From: Chrysochromulina tobinii
Taxonomy: Eukaryota; Haptophyta; Prymnesiales; Chrysochromulinaceae
Reading direction: 5' to 3'
DNA: 21,068 nucleotides
Assembly: GCA_001275005.1 (NCBI GenBank)
Contig: JWZX01002245.1
Span: forward strand, 1 to 21,068
The translations under genes and the position numbers were made by a program. This document shows, one piece after another, positions 1-7,919 of the stretch (the first letter of the stretch is position 1; every line of letters begins with the position of its first letter). The notes under the pieces are model-generated. The model saw only the letters and a list, made by a program, of their open reading frames with translations. It was not told the DNA's origin and searched no databases.

Positions 1-3000
1 ATGCACATCGAGTCGACGCTCACGGTGGCGCTCGCATTGTAGTTTCTGGCGATGGGCACGGTGCAGCCGGGAATGGCATACGAGCACGCAGATTGGACGT
101 GGGTGTTTGCCCGAGAGTTGTAGGAGGTCGAGGTGGGGTCCGTGCAGCCGTTGATGACGCTCACGCACGCGTACCCTTGCGACGTCGGCGTGGGCGCCAG
201 GACGGTGGAAGCGACGTTGGCGGAGCTCATGTAGTTGAGTGCCGTGGGCGACATGCAGCCGGAGACTCGAGCGATGCACGACGAGCTGGCGTCGACGTTG
301 TCCGGCGTGGCCAGCGCGAAGAAGTTGTATGCGGTGGGGTTCGTGCAGCCTTTGACGACGTAGCTGCATGCGGCCTGGTTGTGCGACGTGGCCGAGGACG
401 AATACGTGATCGCGGTCGGGTCCAAGCAGCCCGGACCCTGCTGCAGGCGGCGACCCGGAGCGTCCTCCTCGAGGCGGCGGCCCGAGTTCGCGCACCTGCC
501 GGGGATGGCGAAGGTGTTCCGCGCGTCGTAGTTGGGATCACCCACAGTCACGCAGCCGCCGTAAGAGCAAGAGCCGGGCAGCTGCACGTTATAGTTCGCG
601 TTGTAGTTGGCCGCAGCAGGGTCGGTGCATCCGGGGTAGGACGGGCACGAGCCGTCGTCAATCGTGGCGATTGGGTTGTAATTGGTGGCCCGCGAGTTTC
701 GGCAGCCTTGGAAGATGCACGGTGGGGGTCCGGCGGTGTTGTAGCTCGCGTCGTAGTTTATGGCCCTCGAGTCCGTGCAGCCGAGGACGCGGGGAATGCA
801 GCCCGTCAATTGGTTGGCGGTCGGGTTGTAGTTGAAGGCCTGGTTGTCCGTGCATCCCGGGTGGGAGAAAAAGCACTCGCCGGCCAGGTTGTACGTGGCG
901 AACGCCTGGTAGTTGAGAGCGGCCGAGTTCATGCATCCGGGGATGGCCGGCGGGCATTGGCCGTTGTTGAACGTGGCCGTAGGGTTGAACGAGAAGAAGC
1001 GCGAGTCGGTGCATCCGCCGATGATGCACGAGCCGTCGTCAGCGACGGCCCAAGGGCGGTAGTTGAGTGCGAGGGAGCTCGTGCAGCCAGATGGCGGCGG
1101 CGAGGGCGAGGGCGGCGGCGGCGACGGCGGCGGCGGCGGCAAGGGCGGCGGCGAGGGCTCATACCGGTAAACTAAGCGGTAGACGTCGTAATTGCCTTCG
1201 CAGTTGTTCAGAGACGTCGAGGTGGAGCACTCGCCGGCCGTTCCAGCGAGGCAAAGGCTATTAGTTGTTAGGACGGATCCAGCGGGGGTGTAGGGGTCGG
1301 CGCACGTCGGCAGGTTGTCAATGACGGCGCGGCTCGGGCACACGGTCTCGGCCATCAGGCAGATGAAGCAGTTGGCACCCGCGTCGCAGGCTGGGGCACT
1401 CCGAGGACCGCAGTCGTCGCAATCGTGGCCCAACTCACACTGGGCCATCTCGGCGCCCGGCCCACCGTCATGGCACATGCCGTCGGAGGCCATGGCGCAG
1501 TCATTGAGGCACATAATTCTCGTCGAGCGGGCGGGCGGGCCCGCCGGCGGGGGCGGTGAGGGCGGGGGCGGCCGGGAAGGGGGGGAAGGCGGCGGCGGGG
1601 GCGGACAGCGCGGTGGGGATGGCGGGGCCGGCGGCGAGGGCGGTGGGTCGGGGTAGATTTCGAAGTAGGTCTGCACAGTGCTGGCCACGTTGCCGACCGA
1701 ATTGCTGGCGGCCCAGTTCGAGGAGGAGGTGATCGCCGCCCGCAGTTGCCCGATGGTGCCAGCGTTCGCCCCGCGGTAGGCGATGTTGTCGTGGTGGCCA
1801 AAGGCCACTTCGCTGTAGCCGTCCACGAGGGCCGCGGGGAGTACCGAGCGATCCGCGGGTGGGAGGGCCTGAGTGCGGCTGCCGCAGTCGGTGCAATCAG
1901 TGCCCAAGGCGCAGGAGACGAAATCAAAGCCCGGACCGCCGTCATCGCAAGAGCCGTCGGAGGCGAAGTTGCACGTGTCAAGGCATTGATTGATCATCGG
2001 GACGAACCATCCTGCTGCGGTGTTGTCGATGCCGCACAGGAAGGTGGGGTTGGTCCAGTTGCCTACGTACGCGAGCAGCTGGTCACCCTGGTCGCTAACC
2101 TGTAGCGGCGGCGTTCCGGTGAAGTTGCGCAGCTGGAGCACCGTGCCCGCGGGCACGTCCACTACGCCGTTTCGGTACGAGAGGTGGGACTCGGTCATCG
2201 CAAACGGTCCGTTCAGCGGGGTCCACTGGTCGTCGCTCACGTAGAGCGTCTCCGAGTAGCCGAGCGTCTTGAGGAGCAGCAGCCCAAAGTTGTCCGGATC
2301 GTCCGTTTTCAGGGCGATGAAGAGGCAGTCGCCCGGGACCAGCGGCGGCGGCGGTGGCGCGGCAGGTGGCAACGGCGGCGGTGAGGGCGGCGGCGAGGGC
2401 GGCGGCGGCGAGGGCGAGGGCGGCGGCGGCGAGGGCGAAGGTGGCAGCGAGGGCGGCGAGGGCGGCGGAGGAGGAGAAGAAATGATGCGCACCTCGTGAA
2501 GGTTGAGTATGCGATTTGTCCCGGGCAGCACGATAGTCACATAGGTTCCACTGAGATCCCTCTGGCAGTCGAACGTAAACGGACCGGCCGTGGCTGGGAC
2601 TATCTGATTACCCACGACGCATGCTTGCGACGTAGCTGAGTTGTAGTCTCCTGGCGATGCACCGACCCATATTTGGAAGGGCGAAAGGCGATCCCCACAG
2701 CAGTCACCGCGATTCATGATCCACACGAGCCGCACAGCTTGTTGGCCGGAGATCTGAATGGACAACCACGGATTGGCCTGTGTCTCGGTGTGGCACAAAT
2801 CAGCTTGTATGGGTGAGATCTGGCCATTTATGCAGGACGAGGCAGGATAGGCGCCGCCACAACAGGTGGAGCTCATGCTGGCACTCAGACTTGGGATCGA
2901 GGGCGGCGAGGGCGGCGGCGGAGGAGAGGGTGGCGGCGGCGGCGAGGGTGGCACCCGGCACACGGCGCCAAAAGCTCGATATGGCGACAACGGTGACGAG

Positions 3001-4487
3001 TTCAACGACGAACAAGCCCCATCGTTCCAACTGTGCCCTGTCTCTGACCACATGGTGCCACAATCCTCCTCCACGCCTTGATAGTTGTTTGGCTCACCAG
3101 GGGCCCAGTTCGAGTAGTCCCACGGAGTGCCGTCGGACCACCTCCAGGTGCCCTCGCTTGCCAGGTCATTTGCACCGATCCACGCTCCGTAGGAGGATTG
3201 GACGAGGGCTCGCACAGCGGCGTTCTCCGCGGCGCTGTGGATACTTGCGAGATCGCCGCCGAGAGACTGGCATGCTGCTCGCCCAGCCGCCCAGTCGCCG
3301 AGGGATGGTAGGAAAGTAAATTGTCCCTCTGTGCCGCTCAGCTGGAGGAGGAGCAGAACAAATGTGAGCAACAAATGGCGGGGTGAACCGACTCGGATCG
3401 CGCTCAGCCGCTTGCGCGCGAGGAGCCAGACTCTCCATTGAGCATGTCCCGGCTGCGACCTTCCTCGCGGACTCCCACGTGCTCCTCGCGTCCCGTCTCG
3501 CATCGTGCACGATCGCAGTGCTCTAAACAGCCCCACCAACCGTACGACGAGCCCAGCCATCGCAAAGAAGACCGTCGAGAGCAGGCAGGCGAATTCACCC
3601 ATCTCGCCTTCGAGAGCGGTGGCCTTCCATCCATTGGCTGCAGAGTTGGCATGCGCGTGAGGGGTGGCGCCTTGCGGTGGCAGCAGCGAGCTCGGCGGGG
3701 GCGACGAGGGTTGCGTCAGCGGCGGCGGTGGCGAAGGCTGCGGTGGCGAGGGTGCGGACGGTGGCGCCAGCGGCGGAGGGGCCGTTGGCTTTGGCGAGGG
3801 CGGCGAGGGCGAGTCGGCCGAGATGCTGCCAGGAGTGGGCGGCATCCTTGGAGGCGACGGAGGCGGTAGAGCCACAGGCGGCGGCGGCGATTGCACGGCG
3901 TGCGATCCGCATTCCACGCAGTCGGCGCTGTAGGCGCACATCGTCATCTCGGAGCTGGAGCCGCCGTCGTCGCAATCGGCGCAGAAGCACGTCTCCAAGC
4001 AGATGCCCTTGCGGGGGGGTGAACTGGTTGTCGGCAGCGGTTGGCGCATGCCGCAGTCGGCGCAGTCGGTGCCGTACTGGCCATCCGGATACTCGGTGCC
4101 CGGGCCGCCGTCGTCGCAGCAGCCATCCGAGGCATAAGCTGGCATTCCGATGCGAGTGACAGTGTTGATGCAAAGGGCAGAGGGAGCCGCGGGTGCTGAC
4201 GCAGGGGGGCGCGGTGGGCTGGAGACCAGTGGCTGCGGGGGCGAGCGCGGCATGCGCGGGGCGCAGTCCACGCAGTCGGCGCCGTACGCGCACATCGGCA
4301 ACTCGGAACCGGGGCTGTCGCAATAGATGTTCGAGGCGTCCACGCTCGTGTTCCTACAGAGTGTAGGGGGAGGCGAGGTGCCGCTGAGGAAGAGCTGATG
4401 ACGCGCCCGCAGCACGCTTGCCCCGTCAAAGGGTGTAGAGGTTACGCTCTCGGCGGCGACGACGAGCAGGAAGGTGCCCAACATCAT
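1..4487 (-). CDS. Secreted multi-lectin mosaic protein, C-terminus cut by window edge
   Basis: The frame stays open from the ATG at 4487 to the window edge (about 1495 codons). I see, in order: a signal peptide (MMLGTFLLVVAAES); three Cys-rich modules at about residues 44-76, 106-147 and 157-195, with variants of CDDGGPG and TDCxDCG; a Pro/Ser-rich linker; a hydrophobic stretch at about 297-325; a C-type lectin domain at about 389-512 (WIGANDL, WxDGTPWDYSNWAPGEPNN, EDCGTMW, WNDGAC, AVCR); a domain at about 538-669 with DLCHTETQANPW and NRGDCCGDRL, typical of fucolectin/F-type lectins; a beta-rich domain at about 717-825; Cys-rich modules at about 835-868 and 993-1029; a further Cys cluster; then GCTD repeats from residue 1134. 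Pro-rich linkers separate the domains. N-glycosylation sequons such as RNTS and RNFT are present. The likely role is an extracellular sugar-binding or adhesion protein. The lack of a stop between the N-terminal part and the lectin part could hide an intron or two genes (see 3350-3600). Confidence 0.8.
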   Translation of the reverse strand, partial: MMLGTFLLVVAAESVTSTPFDGASVLRARHQLFLSGTSPPPTLCRNTSVDASNIYCDSPGSELPMCAYGADCVDCAPRMPRSPPQPLVSSPPRPPASAPAAPSALCINTVTRIGMPAYASDGCCDDGGPGTEYPDGQYGTDCADCGMRQPLPTTSSPPRKGICLETCFCADCDDGGSSSEMTMCAYSADCVECGSHAVQSPPPPVALPPPSPPRMPPTPGSISADSPSPPSPKPTAPPPLAPPSAPSPPQPSPPPPLTQPSSPPPSSLLPPQGATPHAHANSAANGWKATALEGEMGEFACLLSTVFFAMAGLVVRLVGLFRALRSCTMRDGTRGARGSPRGRSQPGHAQWRVWLLARKRLSAIRVGSPRHLLLTFVLLLLQLSGTEGQFTFLPSLGDWAAGRAACQSLGGDLASIHSAAENAAVRALVQSSYGAWIGANDLASEGTWRWSDGTPWDYSNWAPGEPNNYQGVEEDCGTMWSETGHSWNDGACSSLNSSPLSPYRAFGAVCRVPPSPPPPPSPPPPPSPPSIPSLSASMSSTCCGGAYPASSCINGQISPIQADLCHTETQANPWLSIQISGQQAVRLVWIMNRGDCCGDRLSPFQIWVGASPGDYNSATSQACVVGNQIVPATAGPFTFDCQRDLSGTYVTIVLPGTNRILNLHEVRIISSPPPPPSPPSLPPSPSPPPPSPSPPPPSPPPSPPPLPPAAPPPPPLVPGDCLFIALKTDDPDNFGLLLLKTLGYSETLYVSDDQWTPLNGPFAMTESHLSYRNGVVDVPAGTVLQLRNFTGTPPLQVSDQGDQLLAYVGNWTNPTFLCGIDNTAAGWFVPMINQCLDTCNFASDGSCDDGGPGFDFVSCALGTDCTDCGSRTQALPPADRSVLPAALVDGYSEVAFGHHDNIAYRGANAGTIGQLRAAITSSSNWAASNSVGNVASTVQTYFEIYPDPPPSPPAPPSPPRCPPPPPPSPPSRPPPPSPPPPAGPPARSTRIMCLNDCAMASDGMCHDGGPGAEMAQCELGHDCDDCGPRSAPACDAGANCFICLMAETVCPSRAVIDNLPTCADPYTPAGSVLTTNSLCLAGTAGECSTSTSLNNCEGNYDVYRLVYRYEPSPPPLPPPPPSPPPPSPSPPPSGCTSSLALNYRPWAVADDGSCIIGGCTDSRFFSFNPTATFNNGQCPPAIPGCMNSAALNYQAFATYNLAGECFFSHPGCTDNQAFNYNPTANQLTGCIPRVLGCTDSRAINYDASYNTAGPPPCIFQGCRNSRATNYNPIATIDDGSCPSYPGCTDPAAANYNANYNVQLPGSCSYGGCVTVGDPNYDARNTFAIPGRCANSGRRLEEDAPGRRLQQGPGCLDPTAITYSSSATSHNQAACSYVVKGCTNPTAYNFFALATPDNVDASSSCIARVSGCMSPTALNYMSSANVASTVLAPTPTSQGYACVSVINGCTDPTSTSYNSRANTHVQSACSYAIPGCTVPIARNYNASATVSVDSMC
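3..1088 (-). repeat. Array of at least 13 GCTD-type protein repeats
   Basis: Read on the minus strand, this part of the mosaic gene encodes 13 degenerate units of about 22-37 residues, each beginning GC(T/M/R/L/V) and following the pattern GCTDxxAxNYNxxAxxDDGSC. Clear examples begin GCTDSRAINYDASYN, GCRNSRATNYNPIATIDDG and GCTDPAAANYNANYN. The last unit is cut by the window edge. Between units 8 and 9 there is an Arg-rich insert with GRRLEEDAPGRRLQQ, a possible proprotein-cleavage or linker sequence. Each unit carries two or more Cys, suggesting a small disulphide-stapled module. Such repeats are familiar from secreted proteins of bacteria and marine protists; their function is not known to me. 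Confidence 0.75.
3350..3600 (-). other. Ambiguous junction: internal membrane/signal segment or intron
   Basis: Between the Pro-rich linker and the C-type lectin domain the open frame encodes two hydrophobic stretches, ACLLSTVFFAMAGLVVRLVG and HLLLTFVLLLLQLSG, separated by an Arg/Gly-rich segment containing a Met codon at 3501-3503. The second stretch looks like a signal peptide just ahead of the lectin domain. On the DNA level the same stretch is a polypyrimidine tract ending in CAG (minus strand, TTCTGCTCCTCCTCCAG), which would make a good 3' splice site. Either reading is possible: a readable intron, two genes, or one protein with internal hydrophobic segments. I could not find a donor that clearly settles it. 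Confidence 0.4.
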
Positions 4488-4701
4488 CGAAAAAGGGGCG
4501 ACAACGTGCTCCTAGGCTGCCGCCTCGCTCGAAATACGCCTCACCCCCGGGGTGAGGCGCGGCCTGAATTCCGCAAGTTTGACTTGTAATGTCAAAAGTA
4601 ATTTGAGTAACCATTGGCCCCTCGACCACAGATGTGTATGGCCCTGTGTAAACCTCTAAACTTACATGTAAGGTGTGAACCGTTCCTGTTCACAAAGATC
4701 G
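4488..4701. promoter_or_regulatory. Divergent promoter region of lectin and hydrolase genes
   Basis: These 214 bp separate two divergently read start codons (4487 minus, 4702 plus), so both promoters must lie here or extend into the genes. The region is richer in A+T than its flanks toward the right. It holds a near-continuous 23-nt palindrome (4537-4559) and a perfect 12-bp palindrome CTTACATGTAAG (4661-4672), about 30 bp upstream of the plus-strand ATG. There is also a loose TTTGAC/GTCAAA inverted pair near 4575-4600. I see no clear TATA box. Confidence 0.5.
4537..4559. promoter_or_regulatory. 23-nt palindrome, 11-bp arms
   Basis: The arms CGCCTCACCCC and GGGGTGAGGCG are perfectly complementary and separated by a single C. 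It lies 50 bp from the lectin-gene start and 143 bp from the hydrolase start. It could be a dimeric transcription-factor site or form a hairpin in the 5' leader of either transcript. The function is inferred; the symmetry is directly visible. Confidence 0.55.
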
Positions 4702-7700
4702 ATGGCTGTCGAACACGACGATGATCTCGAGCTGACGCCAGCGCAGGACGGCGAGGAGCTTCAGGAGGGGACTGAAATGCTGCCCTTTGGCGACTACGAT
4801 CGGCGGCGTAGGTTGGCGCGGGCTTTTTGCGTTGGCGTGGCGTTCACGGCACTCGCCGTGGGGCTCACAGTACTGGAAGCGGAGCAGCCGCTCCCAGCGC
4901 CGGCTATTTCTTTCACGGACCTTGGCGCACCTCTCAGTTCGCCTGCTCTTCTCTCTGGGACACCGCCACCGCCGCCCTCGCCGCCGCTCCGTTCTGGCCA
5001 GCCGCCGGAGCTGTCGCTGATGTCGCAAGTCCGCCTCGCGCCGTCGCTTGCCCAGACGACACTCCCGCCTGCGTCCGCAGGCGCATCCGTGGCGGCCGCC
5101 TCTCTCACGAACCGCGCGCGCATGGCGACGCTCGTAGCCCGGCAGTCCGGCTCGGCCGGCTGCCGTCCGCCCGAGACCATATTGAGATCGGCGACCGGCC
5201 TTGGCTGGCCGTCCGGCAGCGAGCAACTCTCTCCGCCGCCGGGTGGCGACGGGGCTTCGTGGCTCTCCTGGTTCGAGGCGATGCTGCAGTGGCGAGCCGA
5301 CTGCCGCGCATCCATCCGATACAACGGCTCGCTCTTCGAGTACGCGGGGCTGCGGTGGGTCCAGACGAGCTTCATGCAGCCTCAGGCGCACGTCTTCGAT
5401 CGCTTCTTGTACAACGACACGACGCACACTTACACCATCGACCGCTTCCTCGCGGACCTGCAGAGCCGGTACGGCGGCATCGACAGCGTGCTCCTATGGC
5501 CCACGTATCCCAACATCGGCATGGACGACCGCAACCAGTTCGACATGATCGCCTCGCTCCCGGGTGGCCTCGCGAAGCTTCGCCAGCTGATCGATCAGCT
5601 GCACGAGCGCGGCGTGCGAGTGCTCTGGCCACTCAAGCCCTGGGACCTCGGCACTCGCCGGTCGCCAGACGCGAGCCGCCAGACGGACTCGGGACACACG
5701 ACGCAAATGGCGGCGCTCCTCGACGCCACTGGCGCCGACGGCATCAACGGCGATACCTTCAATTGGGTCTCAGAAGACTACTTCACGCAGTCGGTGGCGC
5801 GTGGACGCCCCATTGCGATCGAGCCCGAGGGGGGCGGCAACGCCTTCGGGCAGAAGGCGGAGCTCAAGGGCGTCCACGACGGCTACGTGGCCTCGGACAG
5901 GGCGCTGCACGACTGGCTCAACTACCAGACGATGAGCTGGGGCTACTGGAGCTATCCGCCAATGCCCATGGTCGATCGTTGGAAATGGTTCGATACTCGG
6001 CATATGACGCACGTGTGCGACCGCTGGCGGCGGCACCGCAATGTGAACCTGCAGGCCGCATGGATCAATGGAGTTGGGTATGAGACCTGGGAGAATGTGT
6101 GGGGGCTCTGGAACGGCATCTCTCAACGCGACGGTGAGGCCATCCGCCGCTTGCGGACGGTGATGACCTTCCTCGGCGGAGGGGCCGACGGTAGCAGCTA
6201 TCTCGCCTCCCCGCAGTTTGTGCCGTTCGTGCCCGCCGCGATGCGTCCCACGGAGGTGCCCGCCTCCTACTTCCCGCACCCAGACCCAACGCTCGCCGCA
6301 CGCGGCGACGGCTTCTACAGCCTCATCAACCTCGGGGCAGAGGCAGCGGGCGACGTGCTCGCCGTCCCCTTCGCACCTCCCGAGGGGTCGCAAGCCATGA
6401 ACATGGATGAAGACATGGTCATGGTGAACGCGCCGCGCGCCACCGCCACGCGCTTTTTCGACCTCTTCGGCGGGACCGAGCTCGTGCCCTCGTCGATACA
6501 TCCGGTGCCGGCGGAGGTGGAAGGGGAAGGGGAAGGGGGAGGACCGACCGACTTGCGCGTGGCCGTCCTCCAGCTGCGCATTGAGAGAGGTGGCTTCGGG
6601 GGCGTGCTGGTCACCTCCAATGTGAGCGAGGGCCTCGTGAGGCTCCTGGACACGATGCGACGGCTCAGCGTCACCGACCTGAGCGCTCTCGATGACGGGT
6701 GGAAGCCGCTGCAGCAGAGGATAGTGCCCGTAGCGCGCACGTCGGCACAGCCAACCACGAGCCGGCACAGCCAGCCAGCGAGCCACAGCCAGCCAGTTAT
6801 CCAGCCAGCCACGTCGGCACTGCCAGCCGCGAGCGCTCCTCCCGAGGGCATGGTGTACATCCCACCGTACCCGTCGTACCACTTCCAGAGCCGCGGCCTC
6901 ATCATCGAGGGCGACCAGATCGAGGACGGTGTGGACGTGCAATTCCCATGGGAGGCGCACCCGCAGCGCCAGCACGACGCCGTACTGAGCGTCGCGGGCT
7001 TCCATATCGACCGTTACCCAGTCACATGTGCCCAGTTCGCCACCTTCCTCATAGAGCACCGGTACATACCCCGCGACGCGACTCGCTTCCTTCTGAACTG
7101 GGCGCGGAGCCCCTCGCCCGGGCTGCGAGAAGACCTGTACACGATGCCCGCGGGCTACGAGAAGAAGCCGGCCACCTACGTGTCACTCGCCGATGCGCGG
7201 GCCTACTGTGCCGCGTACGGCAAGCGGCTGCCGCGTGCATGGGAATGGTCGCTCGCCGGTGGGCACGGCGTCGACGGGCGCGCGTACCCATGGGGATCAC
7301 AAGCTGGCACAGAGGGAGAGCACTTCCCCGTCGAGCATCGCGGCTTTGCGATGCCGGGCCCGGACGACGTCGACGCGCACCCAGCCGGTAGGTCGCCGCA
7401 TGGCGTCTTCGATCTCATCGGCAACGTGTGGCAGATGACAGACGTCTTCGAGGACGAGCACACACGGGCCGTGCTCACACGAGGCGGGTGCAACTACGTG
7501 CCGCAGGCCGAAAACGGCTTCTCGAGCACCTGGTACTTTCCACAGGCCAAGAGCCTGAACGAGCACAACAAGTACTACATTATGGATGACGCATACGAGC
7601 GCTCGGGGACCTTAGGCTTCCGCTGCGTGCAGGACGCTGCCGCCGAGGATGGCTCTACGCCTCTCACGTGCTGGGAGAAGCCCAACGGGGGGCGCAAGTG

Positions 7701-7707
7701 CGTGTGA
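4702..7707 (+). CDS. Type II membrane protein: glycoside-hydrolase-like barrel plus FGE/SUMF1-like domain
   Basis: 1001 residues from the first in-frame ATG; the frame also extends to an upstream GTG, which I disregard. The acidic cytosolic tail is followed by RRRR and a membrane segment at about 41-58 (AFCVGVAFTALAVGLTVL), then a Pro/Ser-rich stem: a Golgi/ER or surface signal-anchor layout. Residues from about 200 to 500 resemble a TIM-barrel glycoside hydrolase (IDSVLLWPTYPNIGMDD, RGVRVLWPLKPWDLGTR, GADGINGDTFNW, AIEPEGGG, MSWGYWSYPP). A QPAS-type Gln/Ser/Pro linker follows near 6739-6830. The C-terminal part, about 710-1001, has FGE-sulfatase (SUMF1) hallmarks: GMVYIPP, FHIDRYPVTCAQFATFL, ARAYCAAYGKRLPRAWEWSLA, YPWG, GVFDLIGNVWQMTD, LTRGGCNY and LGFRC. 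The Cys pair expected after RGG in active FGE is not seen, so this domain may bind a ligand or act differently. The barrel family is not assigned with certainty. Confidence 0.8.
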   Translation: MAVEHDDDLELTPAQDGEELQEGTEMLPFGDYDRRRRLARAFCVGVAFTALAVGLTVLEAEQPLPAPAISFTDLGAPLSSPALLSGTPPPPPSPPLRSGQPPELSLMSQVRLAPSLAQTTLPPASAGASVAAASLTNRARMATLVARQSGSAGCRPPETILRSATGLGWPSGSEQLSPPPGGDGASWLSWFEAMLQWRADCRASIRYNGSLFEYAGLRWVQTSFMQPQAHVFDRFLYNDTTHTYTIDRFLADLQSRYGGIDSVLLWPTYPNIGMDDRNQFDMIASLPGGLAKLRQLIDQLHERGVRVLWPLKPWDLGTRRSPDASRQTDSGHTTQMAALLDATGADGINGDTFNWVSEDYFTQSVARGRPIAIEPEGGGNAFGQKAELKGVHDGYVASDRALHDWLNYQTMSWGYWSYPPMPMVDRWKWFDTRHMTHVCDRWRRHRNVNLQAAWINGVGYETWENVWGLWNGISQRDGEAIRRLRTVMTFLGGGADGSSYLASPQFVPFVPAAMRPTEVPASYFPHPDPTLAARGDGFYSLINLGAEAAGDVLAVPFAPPEGSQAMNMDEDMVMVNAPRATATRFFDLFGGTELVPSSIHPVPAEVEGEGEGGGPTDLRVAVLQLRIERGGFGGVLVTSNVSEGLVRLLDTMRRLSVTDLSALDDGWKPLQQRIVPVARTSAQPTTSRHSQPASHSQPVIQPATSALPAASAPPEGMVYIPPYPSYHFQSRGLIIEGDQIEDGVDVQFPWEAHPQRQHDAVLSVAGFHIDRYPVTCAQFATFLIEHRYIPRDATRFLLNWARSPSPGLREDLYTMPAGYEKKPATYVSLADARAYCAAYGKRLPRAWEWSLAGGHGVDGRAYPWGSQAGTEGEHFPVEHRGFAMPGPDDVDAHPAGRSPHGVFDLIGNVWQMTDVFEDEHTRAVLTRGGCNYVPQAENGFSSTWYFPQAKSLNEHNKYYIMDDAYERSGTLGFRCVQDAAAEDGSTPLTCWEKPNGGRKCV

Positions 7708-7919
7708 GCGAATCGAAAACAGCGTTCCATCCACCATGTGTTCATCGAGTACACGCACATGTGGGGGCTCACTCACACATGACTCCACACAGTACCGGGT
7801 CCCGGCTCCTTTCGGTGTTGAACACCCGGCAGTTCACGTTCACAGCACCTTGAAGCGGCTGCCGGCTCCTTCATCAGATCTCGCACACACGAGAGCGGAC
7901 GCCTCGTGCGAGCGCGTCG
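7708..7919. other. Intergenic region with palindrome GGTGTTgAACACC
   Basis: 212 bp between the hydrolase stop and the Tic22-like start. It contains a perfect 6+1+6 palindrome at 7814-7826, about 94 bp upstream of the next ATG, and several overlapping CACATGTG/ACACATG-like words near 7735-7785. GCTCCTT occurs twice. No TATA box is evident. It presumably carries the promoter of the Tic22-like gene. Confidence 0.35.

Noticed and set aside
93-1175. Plus-strand 360-codon frame and other frames opposite the lectin gene
   Set aside because: They are antisense shadows of a frame that shows real domains and Cys spacing; their products are Arg/Gly/Val low-complexity.
4675-4701. GTG start for the hydrolase/FGE gene (and GTG or TTG starts at 12427, 15150, 19037 and 20951)
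   Set aside because: Non-ATG starts are unlikely in this eukaryotic context; the first in-frame ATG was used in each case.
5770-7059. Minus-strand 429-codon frame opposite the hydrolase/FGE gene
   Set aside because: Antisense shadow of a strongly supported coding region; no domain pattern.
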